Assembly: GCF_904846075.1 (NCBI RefSeq)
Contig: NZ_CAJGZH010000002.1
Span: forward strand, 806,001-870,000
Direction of reading: 5' to 3'
Source: Psychrobacter glacincola
Lineage (GTDB): Bacteria > Pseudomonadota > Gammaproteobacteria > Pseudomonadales > Moraxellaceae
DNA length: 64,000 nucleotides
In this document: piece by piece, positions 37,031 to 46,662 of the stretch
Numbering within the stretch: position 1 is the stretch's first letter
How the letters are laid out: each line of letters begins with the position of its first letter
The notes under the pieces: model-generated
The model's input: the letters and a program-made list of their open reading frames with translations, nothing else
The model's database searches: none
What the model was told of the DNA's origin: nothing
Program-made: the position numbers and the translations under genes

Positions 37031-37223
37031 GCTTTTGCTTAAACCGACGTTCAGCGTCTGTTTGGCGGATTGCGCTATTTTTCTGTGCTACCCTTGGTTG
37101 CAATGTTTGCACCTTGCAATATTGCTTCTCGCTACTATGATAAGGCATATCAGCCCTCATACTTTGATACTTGTTTTTACGACTGGTTATCGAATGCAGC
37201 TGATGTCCACATAAGGATTTGTT

Positions 37224-38411
37224 ATGACCACTACTCAAGATAATACTGCTCAAAGCGCCAACACTTCAGCCCCTAAACGCACACCTCTTTATCAGTCTCA
37301 CGTTGATAGTGACGGCAAGCTGGTGGATTTTTCTGGTTGGGAATTACCAATCCATTATGGTTCGCAAATCGAAGAGCACGAAGCGGTGCGTACTGATGCT
37401 GGTATGTTTGATGTCTCACATATGGTCGTCGCTGATGTTAAAGGTAGCGATACCAAAGCATGGCTACAAAAGCTACTGGCCAATGATGTCGATAAACTCA
37501 AAACCGTCGGTAAAGCGTTATATTCTGGCATGCTCAACGAGCAAGGTGGCGTCATCGATGACTTAATCGTTTACCTGATGAATGAAGACGCTACTGAATA
37601 TCGTATCGTCTCAAACGCTGCTACTCGTGATAAAGACATGGCACAATTTGACAAAGTCGCCGAAGGTTTTGACATCAGCATCACTGAGCGTCCAGAGCTT
37701 GCGATGATAGCCGTGCAAGGACCAAACGCTGTTGAAAAACTCGCGCAAACCAAACCTAGCTGGGCAGATACTTTAGCTGGTCTTAAGCCTTTCGTTGGTG
37801 CTGATTTAACAGACATCGAAGGCAAAGATTGGTTCGTCGCTCGGACTGGCTATACCGGTGAAGATGGCGTCGAAGTCATTATGCATGGTGATGATGCACC
37901 AGCATTTTTTGAGCAATTGAAAGCCAATGGCATTAAACCTGCCGGTCTTGGCGCGCGTGATACCTTGCGTATGGAAGCTGGCATGAACCTTTATGGTCAT
38001 GACATGGACGACAACGTCAGTCCTTACGAGTGCAACATGGGCTGGACACTTGCGTTAAAAGACGATCGTGATTTTGTCGGTCGTGACGCTTTGGTCAGCA
38101 AGCGTCAACAGTCAAAAGACGATAGCTCTGCCATGAAGCAAGTTGGCTTATTGCTAACGACGCGCGGCGTATTGCGTGAAGGCATGACAGTCACAATCAA
38201 TCAAGGCACGGACAATGAGCAAACTGGCATTATCACCAGTGGCACCTTCTCCCCTAGTCTAAAAAACTCGATTGCGATTGCCCGTGTGCCTGCCAGCGTA
38301 TCAGATGATGATAGCGTTCAGGTCGATCTACGCGGCAAAGGTAAGTTGGTTGATGTGCGTGTTCTTAAGCTACCGTTTGTCCGTAATGGCAAACAGCAGT
38401 TTGACTCGTAG
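37224..38411 (+). CDS. gcvT: Aminomethyltransferase, glycine cleavage T protein
   Basis: This protein transfers the methylene group from lipoyl-bound aminomethyl to tetrahydrofolate, releasing ammonia. The 395 residues include [62 protein letters not shown] and a C-terminal [18 protein letters not shown]. It is slightly longer than E. coli GcvT (364), owing to a short N-terminal extension. It is controlled by the glycine riboswitch upstream and followed after 69 bp by gcvH. Confidence 0.95.
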   Translation: MTTTQDNTAQSANTSAPKRTPLYQSHVDSDGKLVDFSGWELPIHYGSQIEEHEAVRTDAGMFDVSHMVVADVKGSDTKAWLQKLLANDVDKLKTVGKALYSGMLNEQGGVIDDLIVYLMNEDATEYRIVSNAATRDKDMAQFDKVAEGFDISITERPELAMIAVQGPNAVEKLAQTKPSWADTLAGLKPFVGADLTDIEGKDWFVARTGYTGEDGVEVIMHGDDAPAFFEQLKANGIKPAGLGARDTLRMEAGMNLYGHDMDDNVSPYECNMGWTLALKDDRDFVGRDALVSKRQQSKDDSSAMKQVGLLLTTRGVLREGMTVTINQGTDNEQTGIITSGTFSPSLKNSIAIARVPASVSDDDSVQVDLRGKGKLVDVRVLKLPFVRNGKQQFDS

Positions 38412-38480
38412 GCATTATAAACCCTATTATTAACGTCCACTATTTTTGTTAACCATCCTCTATCATTTAGGAGAGAGACC

Positions 38481-38861
38481 ATGAGCAATATCCCAGCAGA
38501 ACTAAAATACATCGCCAGCCACGAGTGGTTACGCTTAGAAGACGACGGTACTATCACTGTTGGTATCACTGACCATGCTCAAGACCTATTGGGTGACGTG
38601 GTGTTTGTTGAATTGCCAGACGTGGGCGACATCATCGCTGTTGATGACGAAATCTCTGTTGTTGAATCAGTAAAAGCCGCTTCTGACGTTTATGCACCTA
38701 TCTCAGGTGAAGTCGTTGCGATCAACGAAGCCCTAGAAGACGATCCAGAAATCATCAACTCTGACCCATATGGCGAAGGTTGGTTCTTTAGAATGAAGCC
38801 TGACAACATCGCTGACTACGAAGCATTGCTAACCGCTGATGAGTACGAAAACGAGCTGTAA
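38481..38861 (+). CDS. gcvH: Glycine cleavage H protein
   Basis: This lipoyl carrier protein of 126 residues shuttles intermediates between P, T and L proteins. The lipoylated Lys65 is in [14 protein letters not shown]. The start [20 protein letters not shown] and the end DEYENEL are typical. A strong TAGGAGAG ribosome binding site precedes the ATG. Confidence 0.96.
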   Translation: MSNIPAELKYIASHEWLRLEDDGTITVGITDHAQDLLGDVVFVELPDVGDIIAVDDEISVVESVKAASDVYAPISGEVVAINEALEDDPEIINSDPYGEGWFFRMKPDNIADYEALLTADEYENEL

Positions 38862-38943
38862 TAGCAACTTCACTCTCTCGCTTAAAAGCGGTATTTTATT
38901 TAAATGCCGCTACTTATAACCTTAAAAAACACAACTTGTTATG

Positions 38944-38971
38944 ACAGATATTGGCGTCAGCTGATATCTGT
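38944..38971 (+). terminator. Possible terminator or attenuator after gcvH
   Basis: ACAGATAT (38944-38951) and ATATCTGT (38964-38971) form a perfect 8 bp stem over a 12-base loop, followed by ACGCTTTTTC. It could separate gcvTH from the nitroreductase and gcvP. Confidence 0.4.
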
Positions 38972-39107
38972 ACGCTTTTTCTTAGAATGTTTATCGCTCA
39001 ATTTATTGCTTCCAATCGCTATCTGATTTATTCATATCAATTACTTGTCAGGCGCTATTAAAGAGACGTACTCAATACTGCCCCAAGTTGATCACTTAAT
39101 CTCCAGC

Positions 39108-39902
39108 ATGGATTCTCATATGACCCCTGACACTGATAATCAAGCAAACGCTCAAGCAAGTTCTCAAGAAAAATTTGCCACGCCTGATAATACACCGCAG
39201 CTGCAAGCGTTTCGCGAAGTGGTTGAATCACGTCGTTCAGTGCGCCGCTTTACCGACACACCGATACCTGATGATGTGTTAGCAGACTGTTTGCGTTTGG
39301 CCATGCTTGCACCAAACTCTAGCAATCTACAGCCGTGGGAATTTTATGTGATTGATGATGCGGATAAGCGCAAACGCGCGGTGAAAAATTGCATGAATCA
39401 AAATGCAGCGAAAACCGCCGCTCGTTTAATCGCAGTCGTTGCTCGCACCGATGTGTGGCATGACCATGCCAAGCAAATATTGCGCGAATACCCTGATAAG
39501 CCAGTACCAAAAAAAGTCAAAGACTATTATACCAAAGTCGTTGCCATGGACTTCTTACGAGGACCTGCCAACGTGGTATCAGCGGCTAAATGGGGTGCGA
39601 CTCAAGTGGTCAGACGGGTAAAAGGTCCGATTAAATCACCTTACTATACTTTTGAAGACACCAAAAACTGGGCGACCAACAATACCGCCCTTGCTGCTGA
39701 AAACCTAATGCTTGCACTACGCGCGCATGGCTTTGATAGCTGTCCGATGGGCGGCTTTGATGAGCCTGCCATGAAGCGCTTATTAAATTTAAGCGATAAT
39801 CAGCACATTATCATGATGATTGGTGCTGGCGAACGCGCTGATAATGGCGTTTACAACAGCCAGTTCCGCTTTGACCAAAAGCAATTTGTCCATTACGTAT
39901 AA
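39108..39902 (+). CDS. Nitroreductase-family protein
   Basis: This flavin-dependent oxidoreductase has about 264 residues. It shows VVESRRSVRRFTDTPIPDDV at the N-terminus of the fold, LAMLAPNSSNLQPWEFYVID (FMN-binding) and ALAAENLMLALRAHGFDSCP. The start is uncertain: ATG at 39108 or 39120, or a TTG at 39045; none has a good ribosome binding site. Its place between gcvH and gcvP, all on one strand, is unusual. The substrate is unknown. Confidence 0.82.
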   Translation: MDSHMTPDTDNQANAQASSQEKFATPDNTPQLQAFREVVESRRSVRRFTDTPIPDDVLADCLRLAMLAPNSSNLQPWEFYVIDDADKRKRAVKNCMNQNAAKTAARLIAVVARTDVWHDHAKQILREYPDKPVPKKVKDYYTKVVAMDFLRGPANVVSAAKWGATQVVRRVKGPIKSPYYTFEDTKNWATNNTALAAENLMLALRAHGFDSCPMGGFDEPAMKRLLNLSDNQHIIMMIGAGERADNGVYNSQFRFDQKQFVHYV

Positions 39903-39962
39903 AATCGTCAACCTTTTTTTATTTTAGCCATCCCTTTATTACTCCCTTAACCAAGGATTGTC

Positions 39963-42860
39963 ATGACTATCTCTCAAAACCCAACGTTTGATACCTTTAA
40001 AGGTTTATTCAACGAAGCTGAATTTGTCTATCGTCATCTAGGCTCTAATGAGACCAAGCAAGCTGACCTACTTAGTGCTGTTGGCTATCAAGACATGGCG
40101 AGCTTCATCAATGATACCGTGCCTGAGCCAGTGCGCTTGCATAAAGAGCTAGATTTGCCAGTGGCGATGAGTGAACATGCCGCGCTTGCCAAATTGCGTA
40201 CCATGGCAGATGACATCACTGTTAATAAGAGCTATATCGGACAAGGCTATTCGCCAGTACGTATGCCAGCGGTCATCCAACGTAATGTCCTTGAAAATCC
40301 AGGCTGGTACACAGCTTACACACCTTATCAGGCAGAGATTGCCCAAGGTCGCTTAGAAGCCTTGCTTAACTTCCAACAAGTATGTATTGATTTGACTGGT
40401 CTTGAGCTCGCTGGCGCGTCATTGCTTGATGAAGCAACCGCAGCCGCAGAAGCCATGGCAATGTCAAAGCGTGTCAGCAAAAGCAAATCGACGCAGTTTT
40501 TTGTTGATGACCGTATCTATCCACAAACCTTAGATGTTATTAATACCCGTGCCAAGTACTTTGGTTGGGAAGTGGTGGTTGGTGATTTTGAACTGGCTAA
40601 ATCAGGCGATTATTTCGGTGCTCTCTTCCAGTACGTCGGTGTTGAAGGCGATGTTAAAGATTTAACCGACGTCATCGCTGCGGTGAAGAAAAACAAAACT
40701 TATGTGAGTGTCGTCAGTGACATCATGAGTTTGGTGCTATTGAAATCACCAGCAGATATGGGCGCAGACGTCGCTTTAGGTAGCACGCAGCGTTTTGGTA
40801 TTCCAATGGGCTTTGGCGGTCCACATGCTGCTTACTTTGCCTTCTCTGATAAAGCCAAACGCTCAGCTCCTGGTCGTATCATCGGCGTCTCTAAAGATTC
40901 GCAAGGCAATACCGCCCTACGTATGGCACTACAAACTCGTGAGCAGCATATCCGCCGCGAAAAAGCCAACTCAAACATCTGTACCTCACAAGTATTGCTT
41001 GCCAACCTAGCCGGTATGTATGCCGTTTATCATGGTCCAGGTGGCGTGAAGCGTATCGCTACTCGTATCCATGCGTTTGCGACTGCCTTTGCTGATGTCA
41101 TCAAAAATGCTAATGACAGCAATTTAAACGTGGTACATGATCAGTTCTTTGACAGCGTCGTCGTTGATTGTGGCTCAGAAAAATTGGCTACTCAAATTTT
41201 CGAAAACGCCGACAATGTAGGCTATAATTTATGGCGTCTTGGTGAAACCAAATTAAGCGTCGCGTTTAGTGAAACCAGCGATCAACAAGACTTTAGCGTA
41301 TTAACTCAACTGTTTGTTAGTAAAGCACATGACCTACCAGAAGACGCTCGCGTTTCTCTTGATAGTACGCACTTGCGTACTGACGCTATCTTGACGCATC
41401 CAGTATTTAACTCGCATCATACCGAACATGAAATGCTGCGTTATTTAAAATCGCTTGAAGACAAAGATTTAGCAATGAACCGCAGCATGATTTCATTGGG
41501 TAGTTGTACCATGAAACTGAATGCCACCAGTGAGATGCTACCGATTACGTGGCCCGAATTTGCTAATGTGCATCCTTTTGCACCACGTGACCAAGTCACA
41601 GGCTACGTTGCCATGATTGATAGCTTGCAAGACCAGCTGAAAGCCATTACTGGTTTTGATGATGTGTCTATGCAGCCAAACTCTGGCGCTTCAGGTGAAT
41701 ATGCTGGTCTGCTAGCGATTCGCCGTTATCACGAATCATTGGGTGAAACTGACCGTGATGTTTGTTTAATCCCTCAGTCAGCGCACGGTACCAACCCTGC
41801 GACAGCTATGATGATGGGTATGAAAGTAATCGTGGTTAAAACTGATGACAATGGTAACGTTGATATCGATGATCTAACTGCTAAGTGTGAAGAAAACAGT
41901 GCCAATCTAGGTGCATTGATGATTACTTATCCATCGACGCATGGCGTGTTTGAAGAAGGCATCCGTAAAATCTGTGACCTTATCCATAAACATGGCGGTC
42001 AAGTTTATATGGATGGTGCCAATATGAATGCACAGGTTGGCATGATGCAGCCTGCCGACGTTGGCGCTGATGTACTACACATGAACTTGCATAAAACCTT
42101 CTGCATCCCGCATGGCGGCGGCGGTCCAGGCATGGGCCCTATCGGCATGAAGTCGCATTTAGCACCCTTTATGGCCAATCATACATTGAGCCCTGTGCAT
42201 AATGCGCAAAAAGACTGCTCGGCCGTATCGGCAGCCCCTTATGGTTCAGCAAGTATTTTACCAATTTCATGGATGTACATTGCCATGATGGGTCGTGATG
42301 GTCTGCTAAAAGCCACTGAGCTTGCGCTATTAAATGCTAACTATGTCGCTGCTCAATTAAAAGACCACTACCCTGTCCTTTATACGGGCAAAAACGGCCG
42401 TGTGGCTCACGAATGTATCATCGATATTCGTCCGCTAAAAGAAGAGACTGGCATCAGTGAAAGCGATATCGCCAAGCGCTTGATGGATTATGGTTTCCAC
42501 TCACCAACGATGAGCTTCCCAGTTGCGGGTACCTTGATGATTGAACCAACTGAGTCTGAATCTAAAGAAGAATTAGATCGTTTCATCAGTGCCCTAAAAT
42601 CTATCAAAGCCGAAGCAATGAAAGCCAAAGCTGGCGAAGAGGGTTGGACGTTAGAAGACAACCCACTGGTCAACGCACCGCATACCGCTGCGATGGTCAC
42701 CAACAGCGAATGGACGCACCCATACAGCCGTGACACAGCAGCATTCCCACTGCCTTATATCCGCGCCCATAAGTTCTGGCCAAGCGTAGCACGTGTCGAT
42801 GACGCTTATGGTGATAAGAACCTCATGTGTTCTTGCCCAAGTATCGAAAACTACATGTAG
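39963..42860 (+). CDS. gcvP: Glycine dehydrogenase (decarboxylating), glycine cleavage P protein
   Basis: This PLP enzyme decarboxylates glycine and transfers the aminomethyl group to GcvH. The protein of 965 residues is the normal length of the single-chain form. It shows GQGYSPVRMPAVIQRNVLEN at the N-terminus, SLGSCTMKLNATSEM at the start of the second half and the PLP lysine Lys711 in MNLHKTFCIPHGGGGPG. AAGGA lies before the ATG. It completes the P, T and H set; the L protein is not in this window. Confidence 0.96.
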   Translation: MTISQNPTFDTFKGLFNEAEFVYRHLGSNETKQADLLSAVGYQDMASFINDTVPEPVRLHKELDLPVAMSEHAALAKLRTMADDITVNKSYIGQGYSPVRMPAVIQRNVLENPGWYTAYTPYQAEIAQGRLEALLNFQQVCIDLTGLELAGASLLDEATAAAEAMAMSKRVSKSKSTQFFVDDRIYPQTLDVINTRAKYFGWEVVVGDFELAKSGDYFGALFQYVGVEGDVKDLTDVIAAVKKNKTYVSVVSDIMSLVLLKSPADMGADVALGSTQRFGIPMGFGGPHAAYFAFSDKAKRSAPGRIIGVSKDSQGNTALRMALQTREQHIRREKANSNICTSQVLLANLAGMYAVYHGPGGVKRIATRIHAFATAFADVIKNANDSNLNVVHDQFFDSVVVDCGSEKLATQIFENADNVGYNLWRLGETKLSVAFSETSDQQDFSVLTQLFVSKAHDLPEDARVSLDSTHLRTDAILTHPVFNSHHTEHEMLRYLKSLEDKDLAMNRSMISLGSCTMKLNATSEMLPITWPEFANVHPFAPRDQVTGYVAMIDSLQDQLKAITGFDDVSMQPNSGASGEYAGLLAIRRYHESLGETDRDVCLIPQSAHGTNPATAMMMGMKVIVVKTDDNGNVDIDDLTAKCEENSANLGALMITYPSTHGVFEEGIRKICDLIHKHGGQVYMDGANMNAQVGMMQPADVGADVLHMNLHKTFCIPHGGGGPGMGPIGMKSHLAPFMANHTLSPVHNAQKDCSAVSAAPYGSASILPISWMYIAMMGRDGLLKATELALLNANYVAAQLKDHYPVLYTGKNGRVAHECIIDIRPLKEETGISESDIAKRLMDYGFHSPTMSFPVAGTLMIEPTESESKEELDRFISALKSIKAEAMKAKAGEEGWTLEDNPLVNAPHTAAMVTNSEWTHPYSRDTAAFPLPYIRAHKFWPSVARVDDAYGDKNLMCSCPSIENYM

Positions 42861-42894
42861 TTTTCAAATAAGTATGTACAGTTAATATAAAAAT

Positions 42895-42934
42895 AAACCT
42901 CCAAGTCAGCAGCTGATTTGGAGGTTTTTATTTT
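42895..42934 (+). terminator. Rho-independent terminator after gcvP
   Basis: AAACCTCCAAGTCAGC (42895-42910) pairs with AGCTGATTTGGAGGTTT immediately after it, with one G-T pair, and TTATTTT follows. It is a strong end for the gcv transcript. Confidence 0.85.
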
Positions 42935-42961
42935 GCGGCTAATATTTAGCGCTATAATAAA

Positions 42962-43696
42962 ATGACTATCAATCTATTCACATTATTTACTTGGTTAGAA
43001 TTAACTATGCAGAAAAACAATCTTGTCATTCTCATCCATGGTCTGCACCAAACCGCTTGGATCATGCGACCACTGGCCAAACGCTTGCAAGCAAAAGGAT
43101 TTGATACTCATCAATTCGGTTATCGTAGTATGCGTGACGGTATCAAAACCAATAGTGCCCGCCTAAATAGCTGGCTAGAAAACCATCATCACCCTGACCA
43201 ACCGATAGATTTGGTCGGTCATAGTTTGGGCGGTCTGATTATTCGTGATTTTGTCACTGCATATCCGCAGTGGCAAATCGGACGCTGCGTAACGCTTGGA
43301 ACACCGCATGTAGGCAGTGTATGTGCTGACTACATTTGGCGCTTGACCCCAGCTGTGGTGGGGCGCTCCTACATCGATGCGCTAGATGGAACGGTCGCAC
43401 CCTTACCGGAGCATATTACCTTAGGTGTGATTGCGGGTAATCGCCCCTACGGTTTGGGTCAGCTGTTTTTACAGTATCATAATCGAAAATTGCGTCGAGC
43501 AGATAATATGCCATCAGTAGAACATCTGCTACATGATGGCACCGTATATGTAGCAGAAACCAAAATAGAAGCAGCCACGGATCATATCGTATTACCAGTG
43601 TCGCATACTGGGATGCTGGTCGATAAAACCGTGGCCGCGCAAACCAAGTACTTTTTACAACATGGACAATTCGAGCATAACAAGCTTACGTCTTGA
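42962..43696 (+). CDS. Alpha/beta-hydrolase, lipase/PGAP1-like
   Basis: This protein of up to 244 residues has the nucleophile elbow DLVGHSLGGLIIRDF and an oxyanion motif VILIHGLHQTAW. VTLGTPHVGS matches the GTPH motif of lipase-like hydrolases, and a late His sits in VLPVSHTGML. The start is uncertain: ATG at 42962 or 43007, neither with a clear ribosome binding site. No signal peptide is evident with the second start. The substrate is unknown. It is convergent with rnd. Confidence 0.82.
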   Translation: MTINLFTLFTWLELTMQKNNLVILIHGLHQTAWIMRPLAKRLQAKGFDTHQFGYRSMRDGIKTNSARLNSWLENHHHPDQPIDLVGHSLGGLIIRDFVTAYPQWQIGRCVTLGTPHVGSVCADYIWRLTPAVVGRSYIDALDGTVAPLPEHITLGVIAGNRPYGLGQLFLQYHNRKLRRADNMPSVEHLLHDGTVYVAETKIEAATDHIVLPVSHTGMLVDKTVAAQTKYFLQHGQFEHNKLTS

Positions 43697-43735
43697 GAAA
43701 AGCATCATCTTTTATCAATGATAGAATCTTATGGC

Positions 43736-45070
43736 TTATCGAACATTGATCCCCATACCCTGCTGCAACTCAGTTTTATGTTTTTTGATGACTGGAATCA
43801 GGGTGTTCATGACCCAGTCATTCCGCCAACCTTTTAAGCCCTCTGGCAATTCACTTAATTCCTTATCAAAGGCAATGACTTCATATAACTGCCCTAGCCA
43901 TTTTTTACGCATCAATACACTAGCAGGAACGCCGATAGTACGTGCATGCTCATCAATCGCTTGCTGCACTGCTTTTGACAGTACTTTATTTTTTGAGCGA
44001 TACGGCGGTAATAGGCAATCAGGAAATTCAGCAGGGTGCAGGTTTTTTGCTTGATTTATCACTTTTAGCAGCTCTTCGCCGTATAAGCGTAACATACTGC
44101 GATGCATCGTGGTTTTGTGCGCAAGCTCTCGCATATTACTTGGTCTTTCAGTGATGATCTCACGTACTGCTTGTTTTTTAATCACAAACGTACGTGGCTG
44201 ATTGGTCGAACGCGCCAGCTCCTCGCGCCACGTCGCAACCGCCTGCAGTATCGCCATCTGCTGTGAAGTATAACGATAATCTGCCATTGTTAGGTACATT
44301 GCGTTGTCTTCAACATGCTGAGCATCATACAAATCACTGGCATAAAGCTGGCAATCTGCCCATACATAATCGTACAAACCTTGCTTTTTTAACGCATATT
44401 CAAGACTTAAATAGAGTGCTGGCAAAAAGCGTACGTCATCAATCGCATACTGCTCTTGCTCGTCTGATAATGGACGTTGCAGCCAGTCCGACTGGCTTTG
44501 TTCTTTATCAATGTGCATGTCTAGCTGGTCGTCAAGCGCTTGCTGATAGCCCATTTGCAATTGACCGGTTAAGTAAGACAACGCAATTTGCGTATCAAAT
44601 ATATTGGTCAATGGCGGACAACCAGAGAGTAGATAAAAAATCCCTAAATCCTCACCACAGGCATGCCAAATCGCCACATCAACTTTGGCCAGTGCCTGCC
44701 ACAATTCGGTCAGTTGCAACTGAGGGGCATCTAATAAATAAATATGATTGCCAGTATTCAGCTGAATCAATGCTAAGCGCGGATAGTAAGTATCACGTTT
44801 GATAAACTCAGTATCTAACGCCACCCGACCACAAGTTGCCAATGCATCGATAACTTCAGCCAAACCATTTTGCTCACGCACCCACGTGACAGCAGCTTCG
44901 TCGGCACTATCTAGCAGCGCATCAATATCTGGCTCTGACGGCAGATCTGCTGACTCTATTGTAGAATTAATTGATGATTCTAATAAATCATCAGAAGCAG
45001 CAATGGTAATGTTGTCTGCAAGGTTTGATTGGATGGCAGCAGTTGAAGCTGTTGGAGCATGGTTGGACAC
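43736..45070 (-). CDS. rnd: Ribonuclease D
   Basis: This 3'-5' exoribonuclease trims tRNA and small RNA 3' ends. The protein of 444 residues has an N-terminal extension of about 60 residues rich in Asp and Ser, absent from the E. coli enzyme (375). The DEDD exonuclease domain begins with Asp86 and Glu88 (VALDTEFIKRDTYYPRLALI) and continues with IWHACGEDLGIFY and YAIDDVRFLPALY. An HRDC region is C-terminal. The start appears to be GTG at 45070. Confidence 0.92.
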   Translation of the reverse strand: MSNHAPTASTAAIQSNLADNITIAASDDLLESSINSTIESADLPSEPDIDALLDSADEAAVTWVREQNGLAEVIDALATCGRVALDTEFIKRDTYYPRLALIQLNTGNHIYLLDAPQLQLTELWQALAKVDVAIWHACGEDLGIFYLLSGCPPLTNIFDTQIALSYLTGQLQMGYQQALDDQLDMHIDKEQSQSDWLQRPLSDEQEQYAIDDVRFLPALYLSLEYALKKQGLYDYVWADCQLYASDLYDAQHVEDNAMYLTMADYRYTSQQMAILQAVATWREELARSTNQPRTFVIKKQAVREIITERPSNMRELAHKTTMHRSMLRLYGEELLKVINQAKNLHPAEFPDCLLPPYRSKNKVLSKAVQQAIDEHARTIGVPASVLMRKKWLGQLYEVIAFDKELSELPEGLKGWRNDWVMNTLIPVIKKHKTELQQGMGINVR

Positions 45071-45142
45071 GGGCAGATACCTGCATAAATAGGAGAAAAT
45101 AAAACGCTAAAGGGCGTCTTAATAAAAGTAAATAATAAAATA

Positions 45143-45318
45143 CTAGGGCGTGTCCTCATTTTAAAAATGGTGATAAAAATGAGATAAATTGCAGTTAAAC
45201 AAGGAAAATAGCGCAGATAATATCGAGATATTAGTCAGCTATTTGACGCCGTTTAGCAAGATTTAGCCATTTTTAACCCATTTAGATAACTATCGATTGA
45301 ATTGAGGACACGCCCTAG
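45143..45318. repeat. MITE-like element, copy 1 (176 bp)
   Basis: The terminal inverted repeats GGGCGTGTCCTCA and its inverse are bounded by CTAG on both sides. The interior reads GATAAAAATGAGATAAATTG then TTTAGCCATTTTTAACCC, shared with the other copies. It carries no coding capacity. It fills the gap between rnd and recR. CTAG-type flanks suggest mobilisation by an IS5/IS427-type transposase, which is inference. Confidence 0.85.
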
Positions 45319-45380
45319 TGAATCAATTATAACAATTTCATAAAATAAAATGGAAAAGACTTGGTCCTTATAAAAAGATG

Positions 45381-45974
45381 CTATAAAAATGAACGATTTT
45401 GCATCGCTTGTCCAAGGGTCATGCTATCAAGATATTCAAGCTCGCCGCCCATTGGCACACCTTGTGCCAAACGTGTGACCTTATTAACATGACGACTAAC
45501 CGCTGCACTGATAAAGTGCGCGGTGGTCTGCCCTTCGACAGTCGTACCAGTCGCCAATATCAACTCTTCAACAGGCTCTTGCTTGACCCGCCAGACCAGT
45601 TGTTCAATATTCAGATCATCAGCGCTAATGCCATCAATCGGTGATAAATGACCACCTAACACAAAGTAGCGGCCACGGTAGCCTGCGGTTTGTTCGATAG
45701 CCATCACGTCTGCTGCGGTCTCAACCACACATAGCAAGGCATCATCACGGCGCGGATCTTGGCACAGCGGACAGATTTGATCATCACTGAAGCTGTGGCA
45801 GCGTTGGCATTCGACGATATCGCGCATCGCCTCATCAAGCGCTTGGGCAAGTGCCATGCCTTGTGGACGTTTTTTGGTGAGCAAATGCAGCGCCATACGT
45901 TGGGCACTTTTTTGACCCACACCCGGCAAAATACGCAGCTGTTTAACCAGCTGATCAAATTTGGCTGTCAGCAA
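45381..45974 (-). CDS. recR: Recombination mediator RecR
   Basis: This protein helps RecF/RecO load RecA at gaps. The 197 residues include an HhH segment ([18 protein letters not shown]), a C4 zinc finger ([16 protein letters not shown]) and a Toprim domain ([17 protein letters not shown] ... [12 protein letters not shown]). It lies 107 bp downstream of the ybaB gene, the conserved gene order. Confidence 0.96.
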   Translation of the reverse strand: MLTAKFDQLVKQLRILPGVGQKSAQRMALHLLTKKRPQGMALAQALDEAMRDIVECQRCHSFSDDQICPLCQDPRRDDALLCVVETAADVMAIEQTAGYRGRYFVLGGHLSPIDGISADDLNIEQLVWRVKQEPVEELILATGTTVEGQTTAHFISAAVSRHVNKVTRLAQGVPMGGELEYLDSMTLGQAMQNRSFL

Positions 45975-46081
45975 AGCATCTTCCTTTATTTAACTTAATT
46001 TATAAATCGTAGCTATAAAAATGGGGTCGTATCGTGTCGATAACAACCCCATTTTTGCCTTCAGTATGAAGTATTTAATGC

Positions 46082-46411
46082 TTAGAACATACCTTGCATA
46101 CCAGGTGGTAGACCCATACCTGAGGTCGCGCCAGCCATGGTTTCTTCGTATAGCGCATCTGCTTGACGAACAGCGTCATTGATAGCAGCAGCGATAAGAT
46201 CTTCGATCATATCTGGCTCATCTTCAAGCAAGCTTGGATCGATGGTTAAACGCTTAACCACATGGCGACCCGTCATGGTAACTTTTACCAGACCACTGCC
46301 CGCTTCAGCTTGTACTTCTTTATTCGCAAGCTCTTTTTTAGCGTTTTCAACGTTTGCTTCGACTTTCTTTTGCATCGTTTGTGCTTGTTGCATTAATGCT
46401 TGAATATTCAT
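46082..46411 (-). CDS. YbaB/EbfC-family nucleoid-associated protein
   Basis: This small DNA-binding protein of 109 residues has the typical N-terminal coiled coil ([20 protein letters not shown]), the central [20 protein letters not shown], and a Met/Gly-rich C-terminus ([10 protein letters not shown]). Together with recR it forms the conserved ybaB-recR unit. The dnaX gene that often precedes it is absent; a MITE and metZ lie there instead. Confidence 0.94.
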   Translation of the reverse strand: MNIQALMQQAQTMQKKVEANVENAKKELANKEVQAEAGSGLVKVTMTGRHVVKRLTIDPSLLEDEPDMIEDLIAAAINDAVRQADALYEETMAGATSGMGLPPGMQGMF

Positions 46412-46454
46412 AGTTGCCTCTTTTGTTTTTTAATCATAAATGATTGATATTTTA

Positions 46455-46629
46455 CTAGGGCGTGTCCTCAATTCAATTGATCATATCTAAACGGGCTAAA
46501 AATGGCTAAATTTTGCCAAACATCGTTAAATAGCTGGTTAATATCCCGATATTATCTGCGCTATTTTCCTCGTTTGACGGCAATTTATCTCATTTTTATC
46601 ACCATTTTTGAAATAAGGACACGCCCTAA
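46455..46629. repeat. MITE-like element, copy 2 (175 bp)
   Basis: It belongs to the same family as the element at 45143 but lies in the opposite orientation. The left flank is CTAG and the right flank CTAA. It lies between ybaB and metZ, close to the ybaB start, so it may affect the ybaB-recR promoter. Confidence 0.85.
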
Positions 46630-46662
46630 TATAAAGTGCTAACCGCGATTATACCGTTATCT

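Noticed and set aside
44194..44802. A 202-codon open frame on the plus strand inside rnd
   Set aside because: It is antisense to conserved RNase D motifs and shows no recognisable domain or start signal.
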